DNA of 64,000 bases. It comes from Salinisphaera aquimarina (GTDB taxonomy: Bacteria > Pseudomonadota > Gammaproteobacteria > Nevskiales > Salinisphaeraceae). Location: NCBI RefSeq assembly GCF_042643355.1, contig NZ_JBHRSS010000001.1, positions 434,001 to 498,000 on the forward strand, in the 5' to 3' direction. The notes under the pieces are model-generated. The model searched no databases. It was given only the letters and a program-made list of their open reading frames with translations, and was not told the origin of the DNA. Each line of letters begins with the position of its first letter. The first letter of the stretch is position 1. This document shows, in pieces, positions 16,290 through 25,249 of this stretch. The translations under genes were made by a program, and so were the position numbers.

Positions 16290-19200
16290 GTGTACCGCGT
16301 CCAGCATCATCGAACCCTGTCGTGGCCAATTCGCGCTCTGCTCGTCCTGTTCCTGCTGGCGATAGCCCTGTCGACGCCAGGGGCGGTGCTGGCGCAGACA
16401 TCGGCGCAGGTGACGGACGGCGATCTCGGCGAGCAGATCGGCCAACTCCAGGACCGTGTCACCGCGCTGCAATCGCGCGACGACGTTGAATCCGCGGTTC
16501 GCGATCGCGCGGCGCAAACCTACCAGCAGGCCATTTCGGCGCTCGAATCGGCGCGCAGCGATCGCCGCAAGACAACGGATCTGCGTGCCAACGCACGCGA
16601 AGCGCCGAGCGAGATCCAGACGCTGAAAAGCCAGCTCCAGCAACTCGGTTCGGTGCCGTCGATGGCTGATCTGGATGACGTATCGTCGGCGTCATTGTCC
16701 GCGCGCGCCGACGAGATCGGGTCGCGGCTGGCCGATATCCAGGCGACGCTTGCTGATCTGCGCGACCAACTCACCCGGGTCGCCCAGCGTCCGGAAGCCG
16801 CGCGCCAGCAACTGATCGATGCGCGCAACGCCCTGCAATCGCTCGATAGCAGCGTGTCCGCGGGCAGCGATCAGCCCAGCGTGGTCACCGAGGCCGAGAG
16901 TGCATTGCTGTCGGCCCGTCGCGAATCCCTCACGTCCGAAATCGAGCGGCTGCAGCAGGAGCTCAGTGGTCTCGACAGTCGCGAGCGTACGCTGGAGGCG
17001 CGCAGGGCGCTCGCCGAAGGCAAGCTGGCACACGACAACGAGATTCTGGCCGTGGTGCAGCGTGCGCTGAGCACACGCCAGAACGAATCCGCCCAGGCGC
17101 TCGGCCGGCAAAGCGAAGAGAAACTCAGCGAACTGCGTACCGCCGTGGCCCCGATCGCCGACGCGGCCCAGCGCAATGTGGAACTGACCAATCAACTCGA
17201 GCAGCTGACCGACCGTAGCGAAACGCTGGCCCGGCGCCAGGTCGGTGAACGCAATCGCGTCGAGGACATACAGCGCCGGCTGAATCTGATCCAGCGCCAG
17301 CTGGAGATCGGTGGCGGTTCGGTGGCGCTGGGCGACGTGTTGCGATCGCAGCGTCGAGATCTGGCCAAACCGTCGCTGGTGTCGGGGTTGGCCAGCACCG
17401 GCAAGGATCCGGAGATCGCGGCCGCCGAACTGCAGCGCTTCCAGTTGCAGCAGTCGCGGGTGGAACTGGACGACCCGCGCCAGATGGCGCGCCAGATGCT
17501 GACCAATGCAAAGCTCGACGTGAGCGATGGGCAATTGAGCTCGTTGACCGCGTTGATCGAGCAGCGTCGGAAGATCGTCGATCTGCTGATCGACTCACAG
17601 GGCCGCTACGTCGATATCGGCCGCGATCTGCGGGCCCTGTCGCAGCAGTACAACGACACGCTCGCGTCGTTCAATCGCCTGCTCGACGAACGCCTGTTCT
17701 GGTTGCCGTCGTTCGCGCCGGTCAAGATCGACTGGCCCGCGCGTGTCGCGGCGGATCTGCCCTGGGCGCTCAATCCCAAGTCGTGGAAACAGACGCTCGC
17801 GGGGCTGGTGGCGGGCGCAGGCCAGCGGCCGTTCATCACCGGTATTGCACTCGCGCTGCTCGCGGCGCTCGTGGGCATGCGCCGGCCGCTGCGCGAACGC
17901 CTGCGGCATCTGGCCGAGCCGGTGGGCAATGTCCGTCGCGACACCTTCTGGCTCACCCTGCGCGCGCTGGTGATCACGGTGCTGCTGTCGACGCCCATTG
18001 TGGCTGTGTTGTTGCTGGCCTCCTATCTCGCGAGTCAGTCCAGCAGCGACAATGTCTTCACGCAGGCCGTCGCGGCCGTGTTCATGCAACTGGCAATACT
18101 GACGCTGTTCATCGAACCGTTCGTGCATGTCTGCCGCAAATTCGGGCTCGCTGAGAGTCATTTTCAGTGGACTCACGATGCCCGCCGCGGCCTGCATCGC
18201 ATGCTGCGATGGCTGCTGGGCATGCTGATTCTGCCGACCCTGTTCGTGACCTTCACCGAAGCCTTCGACGACGATGCCAAGCGTGAAACCATCGGTCGGG
18301 CGGCGTTCATGCTCGGGTCGCTGATCATTGCCGGCTTCTCCTGGGGACTGCTGCATCCGGTGCGCGGCGTGTTGTCCAACGTGCTCGGCGGCGAGGACGA
18401 CAAGGCGCACTGGCGGCTGGGCTATCTGTGGCTGCCATTGGCCGCCGGCGTGCCGGTGCTGCTGTGCGGTCTGGCCGCCATGGGCTACTACTACACCGCC
18501 TTGCAGCTTCAGAGCCGGTTTTTCTACTCGGCCGCACTGCTCGGCGGCTGCATGATTCTGTACAGCCTGATCGTGCGCTGGCTGACCGTGGCCGAGCGCC
18601 GCCTGGCGCTTACGCGGGCCCTGCGCAAGCGCGAGGAAGCACGCGAGGCGCGCGCCAGCCGTGAGGCCGCCGCGGCGGCGGGCGAGGGCGCGCCGGATAA
18701 CCTGGATACGCTGGAAATCGATCTGGTCCAGATCAGCGAGCAGACGCGTGGTCTGATCAAGGTGATCATCGCACTGCTGATCGGAGCCGGCCTGTGGCTG
18801 GTGTGGTCGGATACGCTGCCGGCGCTGCAGCTGCTCGACAATGTCACCCTCTGGCAGCACAGCGCCCAGGTCGACGGCAAGACCCAGTTGACCAGTGTCA
18901 CCCTGGGCGCACTACTGCTGGCGCTGGCGGTGAGCGTGGTCACCGCGCTCGCGGGTCGTAACCTGCCGGGCTTTCTGGAAATCACGGTGTTGCGGCGTTT
19001 TTCGCTGAATTCGGGCAGCCGCTATGCCATGGCGACCCTGTTTCAGTATGCGATCGTGATCATCGGCATGCTGGTGGCGGTCAATCTGATCGGCCTGCGC
19101 TGGTCCTCGATCCAGTGGCTGGTGGCCGCGCTGGGCGTCGGTCTGGGCTTCGGCCTGCAGGAGATCTTCGCCAATTTCGTGTCCGGCATCGTGATCCTGT

Positions 19201-19757
19201 TCGAGCGCCCGGTCCGGGTCGGCGACACCGTCACCGTGGGTACGCTCACCGGTACGGTGTCGCGTATTCGTATCCGCGCGACCACGGTCACCGACTGGGA
19301 CAACAAGGAGGTGGTGATCCCGAACAAGACCTTCATCACCGAAACCGTGATCAACTGGACGCTCACCGACGACATCACGCGCTTGATCGTGAAGGTCGGT
19401 CTGGCCCTGGAGACCGACACCGATCTGGCCGAGAGCCTGATCATGGACGCGATCGAGGCCGAGCCGGTGGCGCTCGACACGCCGGCCCCCTCGGTATTCT
19501 TCGTGGGCTACGATGATGGCGCGATGCAGTACGAAGCGCGCGTGTTCTATCACGATCTCTACAATCTGCTACCGCTGCAGCATGCCCTCTACAAGCGTAT
19601 CCACGCCGCGTTCGCCGCGCACGATGTGGTGGTGACGTTCCCGCAGCGCAATCTGCATCTGCGCTCGATGGACGAGTCGTTCACCCGTTTCGCTAGCGAG
19701 CGGCCGGGCAAGCCGGCCGACAAGGAGCCCGACGACGGCGCGCCGCAGACGAGCTGA
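16290..19757 (+). CDS. large mechanosensitive channel, MscK/MscM type
   Basis: About 1155 aa from a GTG at 16290, with GGAG at 16277-16280; a TTG at 16269 is also in frame. It begins with a signal peptide (ALLVLFLLAIALS...VLAQ). A long periplasmic coiled-coil domain to about residue 500 is rich in Gln, Arg and Glu. A multi-helix membrane domain follows, and then the MscS-type pore and beta domain near the C-terminus: AALGVGLGFGLQEIFANFVSGIVILFERPVRVGDTV, then TDWDNKEVVIPNKTFI. The size and layout match E. coli MscK (KefA) and YjeP/MscM, which release solutes on osmotic downshock. Which of the two it is cannot be decided here. Confidence 0.92.
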   Translation: MYRVQHHRTLSWPIRALLVLFLLAIALSTPGAVLAQTSAQVTDGDLGEQIGQLQDRVTALQSRDDVESAVRDRAAQTYQQAISALESARSDRRKTTDLRANAREAPSEIQTLKSQLQQLGSVPSMADLDDVSSASLSARADEIGSRLADIQATLADLRDQLTRVAQRPEAARQQLIDARNALQSLDSSVSAGSDQPSVVTEAESALLSARRESLTSEIERLQQELSGLDSRERTLEARRALAEGKLAHDNEILAVVQRALSTRQNESAQALGRQSEEKLSELRTAVAPIADAAQRNVELTNQLEQLTDRSETLARRQVGERNRVEDIQRRLNLIQRQLEIGGGSVALGDVLRSQRRDLAKPSLVSGLASTGKDPEIAAAELQRFQLQQSRVELDDPRQMARQMLTNAKLDVSDGQLSSLTALIEQRRKIVDLLIDSQGRYVDIGRDLRALSQQYNDTLASFNRLLDERLFWLPSFAPVKIDWPARVAADLPWALNPKSWKQTLAGLVAGAGQRPFITGIALALLAALVGMRRPLRERLRHLAEPVGNVRRDTFWLTLRALVITVLLSTPIVAVLLLASYLASQSSSDNVFTQAVAAVFMQLAILTLFIEPFVHVCRKFGLAESHFQWTHDARRGLHRMLRWLLGMLILPTLFVTFTEAFDDDAKRETIGRAAFMLGSLIIAGFSWGLLHPVRGVLSNVLGGEDDKAHWRLGYLWLPLAAGVPVLLCGLAAMGYYYTALQLQSRFFYSAALLGGCMILYSLIVRWLTVAERRLALTRALRKREEAREARASREAAAAAGEGAPDNLDTLEIDLVQISEQTRGLIKVIIALLIGAGLWLVWSDTLPALQLLDNVTLWQHSAQVDGKTQLTSVTLGALLLALAVSVVTALAGRNLPGFLEITVLRRFSLNSGSRYAMATLFQYAIVIIGMLVAVNLIGLRWSSIQWLVAALGVGLGFGLQEIFANFVSGIVILFERPVRVGDTVTVGTLTGTVSRIRIRATTVTDWDNKEVVIPNKTFITETVINWTLTDDITRLIVKVGLALETDTDLAESLIMDAIEAEPVALDTPAPSVFFVGYDDGAMQYEARVFYHDLYNLLPLQHALYKRIHAAFAAHDVVVTFPQRNLHLRSMDESFTRFASERPGKPADKEPDDGAPQTS

Positions 19758-19791
19758 GTCGTCCAGGTATGCGGATGCGTTCCCGGGTTGG

Positions 19792-21408
19792 TCAGGCGTT
19801 GCTGTCGTCTTCGCTCGACAGGCGCCGGGGCAGCGCCTGCGGGAAATAGCTGAACGCCCAGGTTTCGGTCAGGGTCTCGTCGCCGCGCACCATGGCACAG
19901 CGTAGTCCCACGGGCTCGTCGGCCGGCGGCAGTTCGCCGCTCCAGTCGAAGAACGCACGCCAGCGTGCGGTGTCTTTGATCTTTACCGTATACGGATTGA
20001 CGATCTCGCCGTGGCTGGCGTCGATACGCAGTTCCAGCTTGCTGTCGTCGTCGAGTCCGCGCAACGGGCCGCCCTCGAAATCGATCACGAACTTGCGGGC
20101 GAGCACCGATTGCTTGTCATAGTTGCCGGGCGCGCCCGCGCGGCCGGTGCGCGTGGCCACGACCCGCGCGAGTTGCGGCGGATGCGGCTCCTCGGCGCAC
20201 CAGGACAGGCGATAGTCGAAGCGCCAGCTGCGATCGGGCGCGTCGCTGGCATCAGGGACCCAGAACGCATTGATGTTGTCGTAGATCTCTTCGTCGGTAG
20301 GCAGCTCGAGCAGACCTACATGACCTCGACCCCAGTCACCGCGCGGCTCCACCCACAGGCTCGGGCGGCGTTCGAAGCCGACATCGGCGTCCTGATAATG
20401 ATCGAAGTCACGGTCGCGCTGAAGCAGGCCGAAACCACGCGGGTTTTCGTCCATGAACGCGCTGTACTGCGTGCGCGGCGGGTTGTCGAGCGCGCGCCAT
20501 ATCCGCTCGCCGCGGCCGTTGGCGATCGCCAGACCGTCGCTGTCGTGGATTTCGGGGCGCCAGTCGATACCGCGCCGTGCATTGGTTTCGGAAAACCAGA
20601 ACATGCTGGTCAGCGGCGCGATACCCAGCCGGCGGACCGCGGTACGCTGAAACAGATGGGATTCGATATCCATGATCACGTCGCCGGGCCGCCGGCAACG
20701 CATGCGATAGGCGCCGGTGATGTCCTTGCCTTCCAGCAGGGCGCAAATCGTGATCGAGTCGTCGTTCGTCTGAGGCTGAATCAGCCAGTAGGCCGAGAAG
20801 CGTGGAAACTGCTCGTCTTCGCCATAACCGGTATCGACCGCAATGCCGCGCGCCGACAGCCCGTACTGATCGAGACCGCCCGGGCTGCGAAAATAGCTCG
20901 CGCCCTTGAACGCCAGCCACTCCATGCCGTCGCCGCGCTGGTCGACCAGTCGAAAGCCGGCGAAACCCAGATCGTCAGGCAGTTTCCTGGCTACGTCGGG
21001 GTCGTCGTAGCGAAACAACTCGGGATCGTAGGCAAAAGGGCGGGCCTGGCCATTTTCGACCACATGGATGGCGACGGGCTGACGGGCGTTCTGATCGAGA
21101 TGGAAGAACTCGACCGCAAACGGCTGATCGCTGCCAGCCCACAGCGCCTTCTTCTTGCGGGTATGTATACCCATGAAGGCGTCGTAGCCGAGATCGTTGA
21201 GCAGTTTCTCGTGGCGGACCGCGGGCTTCTGGTAGGGCTGGCCGGCGAGTTGCCTGGCGTGCGCGATCAGGCCGTCGAAGCTGAAGGGCCGGTTATCGCC
21301 GGCGTCGTCCGCGCCGTGCCCCAGCAACGGCCACGCGCCCAATGCGGAGACGCCTGCAAGTGCCGTTGTCGACACAAGCAGGCGTCGCCTGCCGTGATTG
21401 ATCGTCAC
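19792..21408 (-). CDS. opgD: periplasmic glucan biosynthesis protein OpgD/MdoD
   Basis: About 538 aa from the GTG at 21408, giving the Tat-type signal NHGRRRLLVSTTALAGVSALG; a GTG at 21462 would overlap rpoH. The mature protein matches OpgD throughout: DLGFAGFRLV, FKGASYFRS, YGLSARGIAVDT, GIAPLTSMFWF, PRGFGLLQRDRDFDHYQD and RPSLWVEPRGDWGRG. OpgD/OpgG proteins shape the beta-glucan backbone of osmoregulated periplasmic glucans. The Tat signal favours OpgD over OpgG. No opgH or opgG is in the window. Its neighbour is an osmotic-release channel, which fits an envelope-osmotic theme. Confidence 0.92.
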   Translation of the reverse strand: MTINHGRRRLLVSTTALAGVSALGAWPLLGHGADDAGDNRPFSFDGLIAHARQLAGQPYQKPAVRHEKLLNDLGYDAFMGIHTRKKKALWAGSDQPFAVEFFHLDQNARQPVAIHVVENGQARPFAYDPELFRYDDPDVARKLPDDLGFAGFRLVDQRGDGMEWLAFKGASYFRSPGGLDQYGLSARGIAVDTGYGEDEQFPRFSAYWLIQPQTNDDSITICALLEGKDITGAYRMRCRRPGDVIMDIESHLFQRTAVRRLGIAPLTSMFWFSETNARRGIDWRPEIHDSDGLAIANGRGERIWRALDNPPRTQYSAFMDENPRGFGLLQRDRDFDHYQDADVGFERRPSLWVEPRGDWGRGHVGLLELPTDEEIYDNINAFWVPDASDAPDRSWRFDYRLSWCAEEPHPPQLARVVATRTGRAGAPGNYDKQSVLARKFVIDFEGGPLRGLDDDSKLELRIDASHGEIVNPYTVKIKDTARWRAFFDWSGELPPADEPVGLRCAMVRGDETLTETWAFSYFPQALPRRLSSEDDSNA

Positions 21409-21439
21409 GCTGTTACGTGCTGCCGAACGCCGGTGGCCG

Positions 21440-22315
21440 CTAGGCAGGGACCATCGCGCCACGCAGTTTCTTGATCGCCGCCACTTCGAGCTGGCGGATA
21501 CGCTCCGCGGACACGCTGTACTTGTCGCCCAGTTCCTGCAGGCCGATCTTGCCGTCCTCGCGCAACCAGCGGCTCTCGAGAATATCGCGGCTGCGATCGT
21601 CGAGGCTGGTCATCGCACGGGACAGATTGGCGTGCTGATAGGTCTGCCAGTCGCCCGATTCGGCGTCGCTGGCCGGATCATAGCCATCACCCGCGGACAG
21701 ATAGTCTTCCGGCGCGTAGTTGTCGTCGTCGCCGGAGGCGCCGAGCGCGTTGTACGACGTATCGCCACCGGACAGACGGCGTTCCATCTGCAGCACGGTT
21801 TCGGGCTTGACGCCCAGATCGCTGGCGACGGTCTCGACTTCCTTGTTGTTCATCCAGCCCAGGCGTTTCTTGGAACTGCGCAGGTTGAAGAACAGCTTGC
21901 GCTGGGCCTTGGTCGTGGCGACCTTGACGATGCGCCAGTTACGCAGGATGAACTCGTGAATCTCGGCGCGAATCCAGTGCACCGCGAACGAGATGAGGCG
22001 TACGCCGACGTCGGGGTCGAAGCGCTTGACCGCTTTCATCAGCCCGATGTTGCCTTCCTGGACCAGATCGGCGAGCGGCAGGCCGTAGCCCGAATAGCCG
22101 CGCGCGACGTGCACCACGAAGCGCAGGTTCGACAGAATCAGTTTCTGGGCCGCCTGGATGTCTTCTTCGTCCCGCAGCTTGCGTGCGAGTATCTGCTCGG
22201 CGTCCACATCCAGCACCGGAATGCTGGAGACCGCCTGCAGATACGACTCGATGCTGCCCGACGCGAGATTGGGCAGATTCATTTTCGCCGGTGAAAGAGA
22301 AATATCGTTAGCCAT
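21440..22315 (-). CDS. rpoH: RNA polymerase sigma-32 (heat shock) factor
   Basis: A 291-aa sigma-70-family factor. The start is the ATG at 22315 (MANDISLSPAKM), preceded by a strong AAGGAGG. Region 2 contains LIPSN-type LILSNLRFVVHVARGYSGYGLPLADLVQEGNIGLMKAVKRFDPDVGVRLISFAVHWIRAEI. The RpoH box is seen as QRKLFFNLR, and region 4.2 is SAERIRQLEVAAIKKLR. The order ftsY-ftsE-ftsX-rpoH is conserved in gammaproteobacteria. A sigma-E-type promoter lies about 90 bp upstream of the start codon. Confidence 0.97.
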   Translation of the reverse strand: MANDISLSPAKMNLPNLASGSIESYLQAVSSIPVLDVDAEQILARKLRDEEDIQAAQKLILSNLRFVVHVARGYSGYGLPLADLVQEGNIGLMKAVKRFDPDVGVRLISFAVHWIRAEIHEFILRNWRIVKVATTKAQRKLFFNLRSSKKRLGWMNNKEVETVASDLGVKPETVLQMERRLSGGDTSYNALGASGDDDNYAPEDYLSAGDGYDPASDAESGDWQTYQHANLSRAMTSLDDRSRDILESRWLREDGKIGLQELGDKYSVSAERIRQLEVAAIKKLRGAMVPA

Positions 22316-22402
22316 GTTGCAAAGCCTCCTTGGGACTTTTGCCTGATGCCCCCATTCTAACAAAGAACGGAAGGTCAAGCGGCCGTCCAATAGCGATAAC
22401 CC

Positions 22403-22430
22403 TAAGACCCGGCCGTGAACGCCAAGTTCC
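22403..22430 (-). promoter_or_regulatory. candidate sigma-E (RpoE) promoter for rpoH
   Basis: On the minus strand, GGAACTT (22430-22424), a 16-bp spacer and TCTTA (22407-22403) match the RpoE consensus GGAACTT-N16-TCTGA with one deviation in the -10. It lies between ftsX and rpoH, giving a leader of roughly 80 nt. E. coli rpoH also has a sigma-E promoter (P3). Confidence 0.65.
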
Positions 22431-22483
22431 GCCTATCGTTGCGGCATGTTGTTAAATTTAAGCATGAGTCCGTTAGGCGCTGA

Positions 22484-23503
22484 CTATTTCGGCTCGATCG
22501 CCGCCAGACGGCGGTTTACGGTGAGCACGCAGCCGGCCCATCCCAGGCCGATACCGACGCCCAGCACCGTGAATACGCCGCCGATGCCCAGCCCGTGCAC
22601 GGCGAGCGCGCCGTCGTAGGAACGCGTGAGCGTGGTCAGCGGATCGGCCAGCGCCACAAAACAGACGGCCAGCAGCAGCAGCCCCAGCACCGCGCCGATC
22701 AAGCCGTACCAGAAACCGCTGTAGAGAAACGGCCGGCGGATGAAGGCATCGCTGGCGCCGAGCAGCTTCATGACCTCGATCTCCTCGCGCCGATTCTCGA
22801 TATCCAGCCGAATGGTGTTGCCGACGATGAACAGCACCGCCGCCGCCAGCAGCAGGCCGATGACCCAGGCCGCACGTTCGATCAGCGACAGAATCGCATA
22901 CAGCCGCGATAGCCAGGCCTGATCGAGTTCGGCGCGCGCCACGCCGGGCTGTTGCCGCAGGGTGTCGAGCAGCTGACCGACGGCGGCGCTCGGCAATCCC
23001 GGTCGCGGGGTGACCACGACCACCGCCGGCAGCGGATTGTCGGCCAGCGCGTCGAGCGCGGAGCCGAAGCCCGAGGCCTTGCGGAATTCGGCGAGCCCCG
23101 CGTCGGCGGACACGAAGTGCGCGCCGTCGACGTCATCGCGTGCGGCGATCCGCCGGGCCAGGGATTCACCGTCATTGCTGTTGAAGTCGTCGTCGAGATA
23201 CAGCGACGCCTGTACCGCGCGCTGCCAGCTCTGTGACAACGTATCCAGATTGTTGACCAGCACATAGAGCCCGGTCGGCAGGGCCAGGGAAATGCCGATC
23301 ACCAGGGCCGTCAACAGGCTGGCCAGCCAGCGTCGATGCAGGCGGCCCAGGCTCTCGATCAGGCAACGCGCATGCGAGCCCAGCCAGCCCTGAGTGGGTG
23401 ACGCGAGCGTCTTCTGTACCGCGCGCGGCGTCGTGGTGCCGGCGGCGGCGCGATCCACGCGCGCCGGCCGTGACAGGCTGTTGTTGTTTTTCTCGCGTGC
23501 CAC
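22484..23503 (-). CDS. ftsX: cell division protein FtsX
   Basis: Membrane partner of FtsE, 339 aa. It couples ATP hydrolysis to septal peptidoglycan hydrolase activation. A cytoplasmic N-terminus of about 60 residues precedes TM1 (LLTALVIGISLALPTGLYVLV). A periplasmic domain follows, then three C-terminal helices around AAWVIGLLLAAAVLFIVGNTIRL, with the FtsX/MacB-type REEIEVMKLLGASDAFIRRPFLYSG. The GTG start at 23503 shares its G with the ftsE TAG stop, so translation is coupled. Confidence 0.95.
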   Translation of the reverse strand: MAREKNNNSLSRPARVDRAAAGTTTPRAVQKTLASPTQGWLGSHARCLIESLGRLHRRWLASLLTALVIGISLALPTGLYVLVNNLDTLSQSWQRAVQASLYLDDDFNSNDGESLARRIAARDDVDGAHFVSADAGLAEFRKASGFGSALDALADNPLPAVVVVTPRPGLPSAAVGQLLDTLRQQPGVARAELDQAWLSRLYAILSLIERAAWVIGLLLAAAVLFIVGNTIRLDIENRREEIEVMKLLGASDAFIRRPFLYSGFWYGLIGAVLGLLLLAVCFVALADPLTTLTRSYDGALAVHGLGIGGVFTVLGVGIGLGWAGCVLTVNRRLAAIEPK

Positions 23504-24174
23504 TAGCGCAACTGCCCGTGGTCGAGCGCGATCCGCCGGTGGCCCATGCGTTCGACCAGATCGATGGCGTGGGTCGAGATCATGATGCTCGTGCCGGCCT
23601 CGTTGAGGCGCGTGAACAGCCGCATGATATCTGCCGACAGGGCCGGATCGAGGTTGCCGGTGGGCTCATCCGCGAGGATCAGATACGGGCGATCGACCAC
23701 CGCGCGGGCAATGCCCACGCGCTGCTGCTCGCCGCCGGACAGGGTGATCGGGAACTTGCGCTCGTGCGACAGCAGGCCGACCGTGTCCAGCGCCGCGCGC
23801 ACACGCCGGGCGATATCCGCATGGCCGACGCCGCGTATCACCAGTGGCAGGGCGACGTTGTCGAATACCGTGCGATCGAACAGCAGGTTGTAGTTCTGGA
23901 AGATCAGCCCCAGGCGTTGACGATAGCGCGGAATCTGGCGGCGTTTGACCGACGCCAGATTGGTGCCGTTGATCACGACCTGGCCGCGGGTGGGGCGCTC
24001 GATCAGGCCGATCAGCTTCATCAGCGTGGATTTGCCGGCGCCGGAGTGGCCGGTCAGGAAGGCCATCTCGCCGCGGCCCAGGCGCAGGGACACGTTCTCC
24101 AGCGCCATCTTGCCGCCCGGATAGCGCTTGACCACATCCTTGAAGGCCACGATATCGGTCGTCGGCTGAGTCAT
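23503..24174 (-). CDS. ftsE: cell division ATP-binding protein FtsE
   Basis: ABC-type ATPase, 223 aa. Walker A is GHSGAGKST, the signature LSGGEQQRVGIARA, Walker B LILADEPTGNLD, and the switch His lies in ISTHAIDLV. FtsE pairs with FtsX at the divisome. It starts 10 bp after the ftsY stop in the ftsY-ftsE-ftsX-rpoH order. Confidence 0.96.
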   Translation of the reverse strand: MTQPTTDIVAFKDVVKRYPGGKMALENVSLRLGRGEMAFLTGHSGAGKSTLMKLIGLIERPTRGQVVINGTNLASVKRRQIPRYRQRLGLIFQNYNLLFDRTVFDNVALPLVIRGVGHADIARRVRAALDTVGLLSHERKFPITLSGGEQQRVGIARAVVDRPYLILADEPTGNLDPALSADIMRLFTRLNEAGTSIMISTHAIDLVERMGHRRIALDHGQLR

Positions 24175-24184
24175 GCGGGTCGGC

Positions 24185-25162
24185 TCAGCGGCGCGAGAAC
24201 AGCGCGTCCATGAAGTTCTCGGACTCGAACACGCCCAGATCCTCGACCGCTTCGCCGACGCCGATGAAGCGCAGCGGCAGGCCCAGTTTCTTGGCGATGG
24301 CGAATACGATGCCGCCGGCCGCGGTACCGTCGAGCTTGGTCACGGTAATGCCGGTCAGCCCGACCGCCTCGTTGAAGGCGACGGCCTGCTGCAGGGCGTT
24401 GCCGCCGGTGGTGGCGTCCACCACCAGCATGATCTCGTGCGGGGCGTTCTCGTCCTGCTTGCCGAGGACGCGTTTGATCTTCTTGAGTTCATCCATGAGA
24501 TGACCCTGGGTATGCAGGCGCCCGGCGGTATCGGCGATCAGCACATCGATGCCGCGCGCCTTGGCGCGTGCGAGCGCGTCGAACACCACCGACGCCGAGT
24601 CGGCACCACTGCCTTGGGAAACCACCGGCACGTTGTTGCGCTCGCCCCAGCCCTGCAGCTGTTCGACCGCCGCGGCGCGGAAGGTATCGCCGGCCGCCAG
24701 CATCACCGAGTGACCGGCGTCCTGGAACTTCTTCGCCAGCTTGCCGATGGTCGTGGTCTTGCCCACGCCGTTGACGCCGACCATGAGAATGACGAACGGT
24801 GTGTCCTGCTCGGGAATCTCGAGCGGCCGTTCGCAGGGCGCAAGGATGTCGCCCAGATGCGCGCGCAGGGCACTGCCCAGATCCTTGCCGGTACGCAGCC
24901 GGCCGCCGTCGAACATGGTCTGCAGACGGTTCATGACCTGGCTGGTGGCATCCACCCCGACATCGGCCAGCAGCAGCTGGGTTTCGAGTTCGTCGAGCGC
25001 GTCCTGATCGACGGTTTCGCCGGGCAGCAGCTTGCGCAGGTCGTAGGTCAGCCAGGAGTCGCCCTTGTTCAGGCTCGCCCGCATGCGGGTGAAAAAGCCC
25101 GGTTGCTTGAACTTGGACTTCTTGCCCGGCGTGGGGCGCGAATCGGAATCGACGTTGGCCAT
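24185..25162 (-). CDS. ftsY: signal recognition particle receptor FtsY
   Basis: SRP receptor GTPase, 325 aa, which docks ribosome-SRP complexes at the membrane. The N-terminal acidic region is short compared with E. coli FtsY; after about 20 basic residues (PGKKSKFKQPGFFTRMRASL) the N domain begins. G-domain motifs are GVNGVGKTTTIGKLA (G1), DTFRAAAVEQL (G2), DTAGR (G3) and TKLDGTAAGG (G4). The C-terminus, RFIGVGEAVEDLGVF, is typical. It heads the operon that continues into ftsE and ftsX. Confidence 0.96.
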   Translation of the reverse strand: MANVDSDSRPTPGKKSKFKQPGFFTRMRASLNKGDSWLTYDLRKLLPGETVDQDALDELETQLLLADVGVDATSQVMNRLQTMFDGGRLRTGKDLGSALRAHLGDILAPCERPLEIPEQDTPFVILMVGVNGVGKTTTIGKLAKKFQDAGHSVMLAAGDTFRAAAVEQLQGWGERNNVPVVSQGSGADSASVVFDALARAKARGIDVLIADTAGRLHTQGHLMDELKKIKRVLGKQDENAPHEIMLVVDATTGGNALQQAVAFNEAVGLTGITVTKLDGTAAGGIVFAIAKKLGLPLRFIGVGEAVEDLGVFESENFMDALFSRR

Positions 25163-25249
25163 TGCGATAGAGTGCTGCGGTCAGGAAACGAACACGGGGC
25201 GGCGCCCGGCGATGCCGGCCCGCGCCGGAAACAGGCGCGGGGACGCCGC

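Noticed and set aside
22354..22378. Sigma-70 promoter for rpoH (TTGACC...TAGAAT)
   Set aside because: The spacer is only 13 bp, too short for sigma-70; the sigma-E-type pair further upstream has correct spacing.
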